Assembly: GCF_002906575.1 (NCBI RefSeq)
Contig: NZ_CP026309.1
Span: 3,782,001-3,846,000, forward strand
DNA length: 64,000 bases
Source of the DNA: Salinigranum rubrum
GTDB taxonomy: Archaea; Halobacteriota; Halobacteria; Halobacteriales; Haloferacaceae
Reading direction: 5' to 3'
In this document: in pieces, positions 37,205 through 46,178 of the stretch
How the letters are laid out: each line of letters begins with the position of its first letter
Position numbering within the stretch: the stretch's first letter is position 1
The notes under the pieces: model-generated
Database searches by the model: none
Told to the model about the DNA's origin: nothing
Seen by the model: the letters and a program-made list of their open reading frames with translations, nothing else
Program-made: the position numbers and the translations under genes

Positions 37205-37720
37205 ATGCTCGTCGCCGTCTCCGACACGCACGCCCGCTCGGGTCACAAGCTCACCGGACGGACGCTGGAGGCCGTCCGCGAGGCAGAGATGGTCGTTCAC
37301 GCGGGCGATTTCAACCGCGAACCCGCCCTCGACGCGTTCTGCGACGTCGCGACCGACCTCCACGGCGTCTACGGCAACACCGACAGCCCCGCCGTCCGCG
37401 AGCGCCTCCCCGTCGCGCGGAACCTCGAGTACGAGGGGCTCCGTTTCGCGGTCACCCACACCCGCGAGGGCGGACCGACGGCGCTGTCGCTGTTCGGCCG
37501 CGAGCGCGGCGCCGACGTGGTCGTCTTCGGCCACTCACACCGCCCGACGCTCGACGTCTCCGGGCCGGTCGCGCTGCTCAACCCCGGGAGCCACGCCCAG
37601 CCTCGGGGAAACCGACCCGGTCACGCGGAACTCGAACCCGTCGCGGGAGGGCTTCGCTGTCGGCTGGTGACGCCCGACGGCGAGGTGTTCGCCGAGGAGA
37701 CGCTCGTCGCGAGCGGCTGA
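37205..37720 (+). CDS. YfcE/MJ0936-type metallophosphoesterase
   Basis: 171 residues. MLVAVSDTHAR, VVHAGDFN, YGNTDSP, VTHTREG and VVFGHSHRP supply the Asp, His and Asn ligands of a two-metal calcineurin-like phosphodiesterase. LLNPGSHAQPRG is the usual end motif. The natural substrate of this family is uncertain. It converges on the MscS gene with 6 nt between. Confidence 0.93.
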   Translation: MLVAVSDTHARSGHKLTGRTLEAVREAEMVVHAGDFNREPALDAFCDVATDLHGVYGNTDSPAVRERLPVARNLEYEGLRFAVTHTREGGPTALSLFGRERGADVVVFGHSHRPTLDVSGPVALLNPGSHAQPRGNRPGHAELEPVAGGLRCRLVTPDGEVFAEETLVASG

Positions 37721-37726
37721 CTCCCG

Positions 37727-38557
37727 CTATCCCTGCGCTCCCCCGTGCGCCAGGACGCGAGGGTCGGGCGTCTCGATGCCCTCCGCCTCGAAGGCCGCGA
37801 GCGCCCGTTCGGTCACGTCGGAGGCGAACGCGAACTCCTCGCGCAGATCAGCCACGTACGCCTTGCCGCGGACCGTCCGGTAGTAGGTCTCGTCCTCGAC
37901 GAACACCGCGACCGGGTGGTCGTCGTCGACGAACGCGTACCGCGAGGTGACGAGCGCGTCCCGGACGACCGCCCTGGCGCGGGCCACGTCCGCCTCCGGC
38001 GCGACCGCGACCTCGACGACGACCATCATCTCCGGGCGGCCCGCGTTGGCGTTCGCCACGCTCTCGGTGAACAGCATCGCGTTCGGTATCCTGACCGCGG
38101 TGTCGTCGGGCGTCGTCAGCGTCGTCGCCCGGAGGCCGACGTCGGTCACCTCCCCGTAGTGGTCGCCGATGGCCACCTTGTCGCCGACCTGGTACGGCCG
38201 TTCGAGGATGATGACGAGCCCGCCGATGACGCCGGCGAAGAGGTCCTTCAGCCCGAACCCGAGCGCCGCCCCGAGGAGGCCCGAGACGGCCAACAGTTGG
38301 GTCGTCGACAGCTGGAAGAGCGGCCCAACCACGAGGTACACCGCGGTCCCGTAGATGAGGAACTTCGCCACGGGGATGAACATCGCGACGGTGATCCGTC
38401 GGCGCGAGGCACGTTCGGCGAGCGCCGAGAGGACGACCGTGACGCCGCGTGCCGCCAGATACGCCAGCGTCAGCACGACCGCGGCGTTGGCGAGAACGAG
38501 CGGGTCCAGATTGAGGGCCTCGACCCCAGTCTGCAGGAGCGTCACGGTATCCCCCAC
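37727..38557 (-). CDS. MscS-family mechanosensitive channel
   Basis: 276 residues from GTG. Three N-terminal membrane helices, the pore helix LLGAALGFGLKDLFAGVIGG and the beta domain LERPYQVGDKVAIGDHYGEVTDVGLRATTLTTPDDTAVRIPNAMLF are typical of small MscS. It opens on osmotic down-shock to release solutes. The start overlaps the end of the upstream NTPase-like gene by 16 nt, so the two are translated from one mRNA and probably work together. Confidence 0.93.
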   Translation of the reverse strand: MGDTVTLLQTGVEALNLDPLVLANAAVVLTLAYLAARGVTVVLSALAERASRRRITVAMFIPVAKFLIYGTAVYLVVGPLFQLSTTQLLAVSGLLGAALGFGLKDLFAGVIGGLVIILERPYQVGDKVAIGDHYGEVTDVGLRATTLTTPDDTAVRIPNAMLFTESVANANAGRPEMMVVVEVAVAPEADVARARAVVRDALVTSRYAFVDDDHPVAVFVEDETYYRTVRGKAYVADLREEFAFASDVTERALAAFEAEGIETPDPRVLAHGGAQG

Positions 38558-39587
38558 CGCTCGGTCGCGGTGACCGCGGTCGGAACGCCCGCCGGGACGA
38601 GCGACACGCGCCCCTGGTCGACCGCGACCAGTTCCGTGCGGGCGAGTCGCCTGAGCACGCGGTCGGTTCGCTCGCCGACGACCGCGGCCAGTTCCTCGCG
38701 GTCGACCTCCCCCTTCGACAGCACGAGACGGAGACAGAACGCGCCCTCGTGGGTGAGGTCGGCGTCGGCACCGGCCGCGACGAGGTCAGCCGGTCGCACC
38801 TCGTCGCGCCGTCCGCCACAGCGCTCCCAGATGTCGGCCGCGACGCCCCGGTTCCCGTTAGAGACGGCCGCGAGTCGCTCGAAGACCGCTTCCCTCGGAC
38901 CGAGGTCGTCTCCCGTCGCGCCGCTCGCCGCCCGGGGGCGGTTCGGGACGGGAAGCGGGAGCGACACGCTGTGGTTTCCCCACCCGACCGTGTACCGACG
39001 GACCGTCAGCGCACCACCGGAGTTCGGCGCGTCACGGACGAACGTCGGGCGTCGTTCGTCCCCCGCGAGCAGACGGTCGGCGAGTTCGGCGGCCGTCGCC
39101 GCGCCGACGTCGACACGAGCGGGGAACTCCCGGTCGACGTCGAGGACGGCCGAGAGGTACGACCACGCGTACCGGTTCCACCCCGTCACGACCGTCGCGT
39201 CGGCCCGTGCGAGCGTCCGGAGGAACTGCTCGACCGGTTCGAAGCCGCCGATTCGCCGGGCGAAGAGGTGGTGACACCCCCGACGACGACCGGTCCGTCG
39301 TCGAGCGCCTTCCGTACGACCCCGACGCCGTCGCCCGGGCCGAGGCGGAGCCGTGTCGCTCCGAGGCGGTCCGACGTGGCGTCGAGGACGGCGTCGCGTC
39401 CGCTGAACGGCTCGCCGATCACCGCGAGCGGGCTCGTTCCCTCGGAGACGAGCGCCTCGAACGCCTCGGGGTCCTCGACGAGGTCGAGCACGTCGACGCG
39501 CGCGGGAGCGAGGATGTCGGAGCCAGTCGTGGGACGGCCTTCGCCACCGTCCGTCGGTCCGGTGTCGACGGGGCCGGACGCCGTCAT
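38542..39587 (-). pseudogene. P-loop NTPase-like protein with winged-helix end, split by a one-base deletion
   Basis: Restoring one base in the C5 run at 39277-39281 (plus strand) joins two frames into about 348 residues. The N part has a P-loop-like AVIGEPFSGRDAVLD (Arg in place of Lys). Next come VVVGG at the join, then HHLFARRIGGFEPVEQFLRTLARA and VVTGWNRYAWSYLSAVLDVDREFP, like the Walker B and sensor region of STAND/AAA proteins. The last 80 residues (LSKGEVDREELAAVVGERTDRVLRRLARTEL) look like a winged helix. It overlaps the MscS gene and may control or sense channel activity. Family not recognised with certainty. Confidence 0.7.
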
Positions 39588-39841
39588 GTCGTCGTGCTCC
39601 GCTCCGTCCGTCTCATCGCGTTCGCGTCGGCACGCCGTGATATTGTATCTGTCCCCGGTCGTGACTCGTCGCTCGTGGGGGTGAAGAACAGGAGCTCGCA
39701 CCCGGCCGGTCGGTGGAGGCGTTGGGAGGGCAGGCATCAGCGGGGACCGAACCGGGCGCATTCACCTGTAGGGGGCTCCGGGTCAAGAGACCACCTAAGA
39801 GTCAAACGCCGATTTTACCTTGCTGTATGTTATCACGCGCC

Positions 39842-40858
39842 TTAGCGTCGGACCCACCAGAGTGCGAACCCACCGAGCAGCACCGTCGTGCCACCGAGGA
39901 AGAACAGCAGTCCGGGAGAGGCCGCGAGCCCGTCGAGCACGCCCGGCTGCGCCGCGGCCGTGGTGACCGCGGTCGCTTCGGGAGTCGCCTCGACGACGAC
40001 CGTCGGAGTCTGGGTGGCGGCCTCGGTCGCTGTCCGCGTCGCCTCGGGCAGCGGCGTCGTGGTCTGAGTGGCGGCCTCGGTCGCCGTCCCCGTCGCCTCG
40101 GGCACCGCTGTCGGCGCGGGCGTCGCCGTCCCCGCGGCCGCGTCGGTCACCGTCGTTGCCTCCGTCGGCGCAGTGGTGGTCGTCGTCGCCTCCGCGATTT
40201 CGAATCCGCCGCCGGTCTCGGTCTCGGTCGCGACGTCGGTCGCCGTCTCCGTCGTCGTCCGTGTCGCCGTCGGCTCGGGCGTCGGTGTGGCGCCGCCGCT
40301 CGCACCGGCGTCACCGGCCGGCGTCTCGGGGGGTGCGGCCCCGCCGTCGGCACCGCCGCCGCCCGTACCGCCACCCTCTGCATCGCCGGCCCCGCCCGCA
40401 CTCGTCCCGAAGCCGACGGAAGGGCCCTCGCGCGCGAGTCGGTCGACGACGACGCTGGCGAGACCGAGCACCCCCACCCCACCCAGGAGGCGTGAGAGGG
40501 CGGCTTTCAGCCCCGTTGTCTCCTCTTCTCTGCCGGCGACGACGACGAGCGCGCGGTCGGCGGGGACGTAGACGTTCATCTCCCGTCCCTTCTCGGAGTA
40601 GACCGTGTCGCCCACCTCGACGAGGCCGGCGTCTTCGAGTTTGCGGAGGTGGTACTGGACGTTCTGGAGGGAGGTATCGACCCGTGTGGCGAGTTCCGAC
40701 GCGGAGGCGGGGTCCTCGTGGAGGGCGGCGAGGACTTCGCGCGTCGTCGACGACGACAGGGCGTCGATGAGTTCGTCCGCATCGTCGGAGTCGAGGCCGA
40801 CGACCCGGGGCTCGTCGTTCGGGTCGATGTCGGGTTTGGAGGGCAGGAGACCGGCCAT
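39842..40858 (-). CDS. membrane-anchored winged-helix regulator with Thr/Ala/Pro-rich stalk
   Basis: 338 residues. An ArsR-like winged helix is at about 25-100 (LSSSTTREVLAALHEDPASASELATRVDTSLQNVQYHLRKLEDAGLVEVG). One membrane helix follows (LLGGVGVLGLASVVVD), then about 150 residues of Gly, Thr, Ala and Pro with short repeats of EATxTATEAATQT, and a C-terminal helix (LLFFLGGTTVLLGGFALWWVRR). The cytoplasmic DNA-binding head with an outside stalk suggests a surface or stress sensor regulating transcription directly. The repeats are also direct DNA repeats at 40000-40110. Confidence 0.85.
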   Translation of the reverse strand: MAGLLPSKPDIDPNDEPRVVGLDSDDADELIDALSSSTTREVLAALHEDPASASELATRVDTSLQNVQYHLRKLEDAGLVEVGDTVYSEKGREMNVYVPADRALVVVAGREEETTGLKAALSRLLGGVGVLGLASVVVDRLAREGPSVGFGTSAGGAGDAEGGGTGGGGADGGAAPPETPAGDAGASGGATPTPEPTATRTTTETATDVATETETGGGFEIAEATTTTTAPTEATTVTDAAAGTATPAPTAVPEATGTATEAATQTTTPLPEATRTATEAATQTPTVVVEATPEATAVTTAAAQPGVLDGLAASPGLLFFLGGTTVLLGGFALWWVRR

Positions 40859-40969
40859 CGACGGTGTTTTTCCGACGCGGCGGGTATGAGTGTTATCACT
40901 TCTCTGAATCCCCGCCTCCGGGGCGACGACCCCGAAACGGCTTTACCCGCGCCGTCGGTACCGCGGTAC

Positions 40970-41140
40970 ATGCTCCCTGTCGCACTCGCGACTGGAGTCG
41001 TCGACGCGCTCGCGAGCGACCCCATCCTGGTCGCGCTCGTGGTCGGCCTTCTCCTGATCGTGTTCTTCGCGTACCTCTACATCCGGCGGACGCTCATGAA
41101 TCTCCGCGACGGGTACGAGGACGCCTACCGCGGGAAGTAG
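40970..41140 (+). CDS. short single-pass membrane protein
   Basis: 56 residues: MLPVALATGVVDALASDP, one helix ILVALVVGLLLIVFFAYLYI, then a charged tail RRTLMNLRDGYEDAYRGK. GGCTTTACCC lies about 28 nt before the ATG, giving a leaderless start. It lies 5 nt before the phosphate transporter gene and is likely cotranscribed, so it may assist that carrier. Confidence 0.75.
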   Translation: MLPVALATGVVDALASDPILVALVVGLLLIVFFAYLYIRRTLMNLRDGYEDAYRGK

Positions 41141-41145
41141 CCCGG

Positions 41146-42363
41146 ATGGTCACTACCGCGACTCTCGCGACGTTCCTCGTCGCCGCCATCGCCTCCCTGT
41201 TCATGGCGTGGGCCATCGGCGCGGGGTCGTCCGGGTCGACACCCTTCGCGGCGGCCGTCGGCGCGAACGCCATCTCGGTGATGCGGGCCGGCTTCGTCGT
41301 CGGCCTGCTCGGCTTCCTGGGTGCCGTGCTCCAGGGCGCGAACGTCACCGAAGCCGTCGGCACCGAACTCGTCGCGAACACGACGCTCACCGCCCCCGCC
41401 GTCATCGTCGCGCTGTTGGTCGCCGCCACGCTCGTCGCGCTCGGCGTCTTCGCGGGCTACCCCATCGCGACGGCCTTTACGGTCACCGGGGCCGTCGTCG
41501 GGGCCGGCCTCGCGCTCGGCGGCGACCCCGCGTGGGCGAAGTACCGCGAGATCGGTGCGCTCTGGGTGCTCACCCCGTTCGTCGGCGGCGGCATCGCCTT
41601 CTCCACGGCGAAGTTCCTCCGCGACGAGCGCGTCCCCGAGCGCCTCGCCGTTCCGTTCCTCGCGGGGCTGGTCGGCGCCATCGTCGTCAACATCAACTTC
41701 GCGATCCTCCCGGGCCCCGCCGGCAGCGGGTCGATCACGGGTACTGTCGTGCGTCTCACGGTCGGCGTCGATCCCGACCCGACGGTCTTGCTCGGTATCC
41801 GACTCGCCGCGACGCTCGTGCTCTCGGCGCTCGTCGTCGTCGCTCTCGCTTACGAGATGGCCGACGACGAGGCCCGCGGTCAGCAGCGGTTCCTCCTCGT
41901 ACTCGGCGCGCTCGTCGCCTTCTCCGCCGGGGGGTCGCAGGTCGGCCTCGCCATCGGCCCGCTCGTTCCGCTTCTGGGCGACTTCTCGGTTCCCCTCCCG
42001 GCGGTGCTGGCCGGCGGCGGCCTCGGTCTCCTCGCCGGGTCGTGGACGGGTGCGCCCCGGATGATCAAGGCCCTCGCACAGGACTACTCCTCGCTGGGGC
42101 CGCGTCGCTCCATCGCGGCGATGATCCCCTCGTTCGCCATCGCACAGACGGCGGTCGCCTTCGGAATTCCCGTCTCGTTCAACGAGATCATCGTCAGCGC
42201 CATCATCGGGTCGGGCTACGCCGCCGTGAGCGAGGAGGGTGGCGGCGGCGTCAGCGCGGCGAAGATGGGCTACACCGTACTGGCGTGGCTCGGATCACTC
42301 GCGCTCGCCTTCGGGCTCTCCTACGGCGTCTTCGTGCTCGTCGACCGCCTCCTCCTCGGCTGA
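41146..42363 (+). CDS. PiT-family inorganic phosphate transporter
   Basis: 405 residues, about ten membrane helices. The two inverted PHO4 signature regions are FMAWAIGAGSSGSTPFAAAVGANAISV and FSAGGSQVGLAIGPLVPLL, each followed by matching helices. Sodium- or proton-coupled phosphate uptake is expected. The end of the gene overlaps a convergent small membrane protein gene by 69 nt. Confidence 0.9.
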   Translation: MVTTATLATFLVAAIASLFMAWAIGAGSSGSTPFAAAVGANAISVMRAGFVVGLLGFLGAVLQGANVTEAVGTELVANTTLTAPAVIVALLVAATLVALGVFAGYPIATAFTVTGAVVGAGLALGGDPAWAKYREIGALWVLTPFVGGGIAFSTAKFLRDERVPERLAVPFLAGLVGAIVVNINFAILPGPAGSGSITGTVVRLTVGVDPDPTVLLGIRLAATLVLSALVVVALAYEMADDEARGQQRFLLVLGALVAFSAGGSQVGLAIGPLVPLLGDFSVPLPAVLAGGGLGLLAGSWTGAPRMIKALAQDYSSLGPRRSIAAMIPSFAIAQTAVAFGIPVSFNEIIVSAIIGSGYAAVSEEGGGGVSAAKMGYTVLAWLGSLALAFGLSYGVFVLVDRLLLG

Positions 42364-42642
42364 GTCGAGTGGGTCGGCCGGCACTCCTCGGTCGTTCCCG
42401 GTTTCGACCGAGTCGCCCGCGTCGGCTGCGATCCGCTCTGCGGCCTCGGCGAGTCGTTCGTGTGCGCGGACGAACCGCCAGACGAGGTAGACGCCGAACA
42501 GCCACAGGAGGGTGGCGACGAGCGCGAGAACCTGCTGGACGACGAGGACGCTGTAGAGGAAGACGACGAGGAGCGCCACGCTGGCCACGACCATCAGAAG
42601 CGAGTCGCGGTCGACGCCGAACACGGTGGAGGGCGTTGACAT
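42295..42642 (-). CDS. small membrane protein with acidic tail, overlapping the phosphate transporter gene
   Basis: 115 residues. Two membrane helices (LLMVVASVALLVVFLYSVLVV and QVLALVATLLWLFGVYLVWRFV), then an amphipathic helix and an acidic tail. The last 23 codons are antisense to the end of the PiT gene. The helices and acidic tail are sensible, so it is accepted as a gene, but its real end could be debated. Function unknown. Confidence 0.7.
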   Translation of the reverse strand: MSTPSTVFGVDRDSLLMVVASVALLVVFLYSVLVVQQVLALVATLLWLFGVYLVWRFVRAHERLAEAAERIAADAGDSVETGNDRGVPADPLDSAEEEAVDEHEDAVGEPEGERE

Positions 42643-42812
42643 CCCTTCGAGGCTCTCGACCGCGTCTCAAAAGCGTTCGCGTCGCAGCATCACCCCCGTT
42701 CGAGCCCGTTTGCCTTCGACCCCGGTCGGCGTCCACCCCTGACAGCCCCGGGTGGGTCGTTATGACACGTCACTGCGTACAGGGACGAGTGCGCTCGCGC
42801 ACCTGACCGAGC

Positions 42813-43807
42813 ATGAGCCAGACCACCGGACCCCCCGACGGCCAGCACCGAACGTCCTCGTTCGACCCGCTCGACCACGACGACCCGCGCGTCGAGGCCG
42901 CCCGGCGGGCCGAAAGACGGGCGTACGAGGCGTACGGCCTCGGGGTCACGGAACAGTTCGTGGACGTTTCCGCCCTGGACCTCCACGTTCGCGTCGTCGA
43001 GGTCGGGACGGGTCCGCCGGTCGTCGTCGTCCCGGGCGGTGTGGGGTACGGGGCTGTCTGGATACCGTTCCTGCCCGAACTGGACGGCTACCGCCTGCTC
43101 GTCGTCGACCGACCGGGCGGGGGCTCAGCGACGGCATCGACTACCGTGCCGCGTCGCTGGAGACCATCGCAACGCACTCGACGGCGGCCGTGTTCGACCA
43201 CTTCGGTCTCGACGAAGCACCCGTCGTTGGAAGCTCGATGGGCGGCCTCTGGGGGCTCCGATTCGCTCTCGCTCAGCCAGAACGAGTGTCCGCGCTCGCT
43301 CTGCTTGGCTGTCCCGCGCTCTACCCGACTACGAGCGCGCCGGTTCCGATGCGACTCGTCACGCTTCCCCTGCTCGGGCCACTCCTCGCCGCGACGGTAA
43401 TGACCGCGGGTGACGTCGACGGGGCGCGGCGGACGTGGCGCGTCCTCGGTCACCCCGAAGAGACGACGGCGACTCTCCCCGACGCGTTCGCCGAGGCGTG
43501 GGTCCGGATGGACGACCTCCCTCACACCACCCGGTCGTGGGTGGGACTACTCCGGCGGGCCATCCGACTCCGGGGCGCTCGCCCCGAGGCAGCGTTCAGG
43601 GCTGACGACCTCAGGCGCGTCCAGTCGCCGGTTCTGCTCGTCTGGGGACGCGCCGACCCGTTCGGAACCGTCGAACAGGGGCGACGGGGCGCGTCGTTCT
43701 TCCCGGATGCGACGTTCCACGAGGTCGGCGTCGGCCACCTCCCGTGGCTCGACGACCCCGAAACGTGCGGCGAGTTGGTCACCGGGTTCCTCGACCGCCA
43801 CGGCTGA
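42813..43807 (+). pseudogene. alpha/beta hydrolase, split by a one-base deletion
   Basis: With one G added in G5 at 43119-43123 the product is about 331 residues. Frame one gives VVVVPGGVGYGAVWIPFLPELDGYRLLVVDRPGGG. The second frame continues with LSDGIDYRAASLETIATHST, the nucleophile elbow VVGSSMGGLWGLRFAL (Ser present), the acid WGRADPFG and VGVGHLPWLDDPE with the His, so the triad is complete. Epoxide-hydrolase or haloalkane-type lid; substrate unknown. Confidence 0.85.
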
Positions 43808-43907
43808 CTGTCACGACGCGTCCGGTACTCCGCAGACGCAGGGCCGGCGTCTCCCCACCGAGTGACGGCGCGGGGTCGACGTTCTCCTCGGTGGGCGACG
43901 GCGCGGC

Positions 43908-45287
43908 TCAGCTCTCGACTTCCGCCTCTGGCTCGTCCGCGTCGTCGACGTCCTCTTCGGGGAGCGTGGAGAGACGCGCCTTCATGATGCGGGTGTTGTC
44001 CACCTGCTCGATGCGGATGACGACGTTCTCGTAGGTTATCTCCTCGCCCTCCTCGACGAGGCGGCCGGCGCGGTTGAAGATGAAGCCGGCGAGCGTCTCG
44101 AACTCCTCGCCCTCGGGGAGTTCGATCTCGAGCACGTCGTTGACCTCGTCGATGTTCACCTCCCCACGGACGAGGCAGTCGCCGTCAGGGAGGAACTCGA
44201 ACGGTTCCTCCTCGTCGCCTTCGAGGATGTCGCCGACGATTTCCTCGACCATGTCCTCCATGGTGATGAGGCCCTCGGTGGTGCCGAACTCGTCGATGAC
44301 GACGACCATCTGCATTCGCTCCTTTTGGATCTCCTGGAGGAGTTCGTCGACGTTCTTCGACTCGGGGACGTGCAGCGTCGGCTGGACGAGGTCGGTGAGC
44401 CGTGCTGTGCCCTCGCCGTAGTTCTTCTCGCGGACGAGGTCACGGATGTTGACGATGCCGATGACGTTGTCGAGGTTGCCGTCGTACACGGGAACGCGCT
44501 CGTGGTCGGACTGGACGCACGTCTCGATGGCCTCGTCCAGCGTGGCGTCCTTCGGGACCGCGGTCATGTCTAATCGAGGCGTCATCACCTCCTTGGCGAT
44601 GGTGTTGTTGAAGCGGAAGATGCGGTCGAGCATCTCGCGTTCGTCCTCCTCGATGACGCCCTCTCGCTCCCCGGTCTCGATCATGTTCTGAATCTCGTCG
44701 CGGGTGACGTACGTCGTCTCTATCGCGGAACGCCCACCGGTCACGCGGTTGATGACCCGGGTGAGGTAGTCGAAGACGACGATCAGGGGAAAAAGCAGGT
44801 ACTCCGAGAGCTTCAGCGGACGCGCGATGCGGATGGCCCACGACTCGGTGTTCTCGACGGCGTACGACTTCGGCGCCGACTCCCCGAAGAGGAGCACCAG
44901 GGCCGTGATACCGAACGTCGCGGCCAGCACCGCCTGCCCCTGCGAGAGGTAGATGCCGAACAGCCCCGTCGCCACCGACGACATCGCGATGTTCGCGATG
45001 TTGTTCCCGACGAGGATGGTGACGAGGAGCCGGTGAGGGTCCTCCTTCAGCTCCTTGACCGTCGCCGCGCCGGGAACCCCCTCCTCGACCATGTTGTCGA
45101 CCCGGTGTTTCGCGAGCGAGAACATCGCGATCTCCGAGGACGAAAAGAACGCCGAGAGGGCGATGAGGACGACGATTGCGATGATCCCACCGACCGTGAC
45201 CGTCGTGTTGTTCACCGGGAGCACGTCAGTCACCTGTCCGGCGGCGGTCTGCGTGAGCGTGGCCATCGAGTGCAGCGGCAAACCCAT
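43908..45287 (-). CDS. CNNM/CorC-type membrane protein (DUF21-CBS-CorC domains)
   Basis: 459 residues from the ATG at 45287; an ATG seven codons on is also possible. N-terminal DUF21 with helices (GGIIAIVVLIALSAFFSSSEIAMFSLAKHR), then a CBS pair (EVMTPRLDMTAVPKDATLDEAI; VIGIVNIRDLVREK) and the CorC domain (MVVVIDEFGTTEGLITMEDMVEEIVGDI). The family affects magnesium export or cobalt resistance. CTTAATTC about 30 nt upstream supports the chosen start. Confidence 0.93.
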   Translation of the reverse strand: MGLPLHSMATLTQTAAGQVTDVLPVNNTTVTVGGIIAIVVLIALSAFFSSSEIAMFSLAKHRVDNMVEEGVPGAATVKELKEDPHRLLVTILVGNNIANIAMSSVATGLFGIYLSQGQAVLAATFGITALVLLFGESAPKSYAVENTESWAIRIARPLKLSEYLLFPLIVVFDYLTRVINRVTGGRSAIETTYVTRDEIQNMIETGEREGVIEEDEREMLDRIFRFNNTIAKEVMTPRLDMTAVPKDATLDEAIETCVQSDHERVPVYDGNLDNVIGIVNIRDLVREKNYGEGTARLTDLVQPTLHVPESKNVDELLQEIQKERMQMVVVIDEFGTTEGLITMEDMVEEIVGDILEGDEEEPFEFLPDGDCLVRGEVNIDEVNDVLEIELPEGEEFETLAGFIFNRAGRLVEEGEEITYENVVIRIEQVDNTRIMKARLSTLPEEDVDDADEPEAEVES

Positions 45288-45390
45288 ATAACACCAGACG
45301 TTGTCGGGGCGCCGAATTAAGAGTTGTCCATCCGCGGCCCACTCGACCGGTTGCGACACGCTTAGGCCGCGCACCTCCTAACCGGCGGGT

Positions 45391-45648
45391 ATGAGCGACT
45401 CGACCATCACCCTGTACCGACTGCAGGCGTGTCCGTACTGTGAGCGCGTCGTCCGGACGCTCGACGAGTACGACCTCGACTACGCCTCGCGGTTCGTCGA
45501 GCCGATGCACGGCGACCGAGACGTCGTCAAACGCGTCTCGGGCAAGCGAACGGTTCCCGCCATCGTCGACGAGAACACCGGCGTGACGATGTCCGAGTCC
45601 GCCAACATCGTCGAGTACCTCGAGAAGACATACGGGGGGAGTTCGTAG
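45391..45648 (+). CDS. glutaredoxin-like protein
   Basis: 85 residues with the CPYC redox site (YRLQACPYCERVVRTLDEYDL), cis-Pro TVPAIVD and the GSH-binding-type SESANIVEYLEKTYG. Haloarchaea use gamma-glutamylcysteine in place of glutathione (known), so that is the probable thiol partner. It is joined end to start with the next gene (TAG then ATG, no gap). Confidence 0.93.
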   Translation: MSDSTITLYRLQACPYCERVVRTLDEYDLDYASRFVEPMHGDRDVVKRVSGKRTVPAIVDENTGVTMSESANIVEYLEKTYGGSS

Positions 45649-46158
45649 ATGGTCGACTTCGACGTGGTGGAACTCCCCGACGCCGAACACGTCGACGTCG
45701 ACGACACCGCCCCCGACTTTACCCGCCCGCTGGTGAACGGCGAGTACTGGGAGGACGTCTCCCTCTCGGACCTCACCGCAGAGGGTCCGGTCTGTCTCGT
45801 CTTCCATCCGATGGACGGCGCCTTCCCGTCGACGTACATGTGGAACGAGATTCGCGACCGCGGGTGGGGCGACTCCCTGACCGTGGTCGGCGTCTCCATC
45901 TCCACCCCCTACGAGCACAAGGCGTTCATCCACGAGCGGGGGATGGACTATCGGCTCTTCTCGGACCCTTCGAACGCCGTCGGGCGGGAGTACGGCATCC
46001 CCAACCCGATGGACGGCATGACGGGCGTCGAGGAGCCACGGCCCGCCGTGTTCCTCCTCGATTCGAGCCGGAACGTCGAGTACGCGTGGGTCGCCAGCGA
46101 GTGGCCCGACTTCCCCGACTACGACGCGGTCGAAGCAGCCATCGAGGCGCTCGACTGA
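45649..46158 (+). CDS. peroxiredoxin-like protein lacking the peroxidatic cysteine
   Basis: 169 residues with a thioredoxin-like redoxin fold (DTAPDFTRPLVNGEYWEDVSLSDL; VVGVSISTPYEHKAFIHERGMDYRLFSD; PAVFLLDSSRNVEYAW). In the place of the usual PxxxTxxC site it has HPMDGAFPSTYMWNE, with no Cys. The only Cys is at residue 49 in the preceding strand. It may be a structural or binding member. Coupled to the glutaredoxin gene. Confidence 0.85.
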   Translation: MVDFDVVELPDAEHVDVDDTAPDFTRPLVNGEYWEDVSLSDLTAEGPVCLVFHPMDGAFPSTYMWNEIRDRGWGDSLTVVGVSISTPYEHKAFIHERGMDYRLFSDPSNAVGREYGIPNPMDGMTGVEEPRPAVFLLDSSRNVEYAWVASEWPDFPDYDAVEAAIEALD

Positions 46159-46178
46159 ACACGTGAACGGGTGAACGC

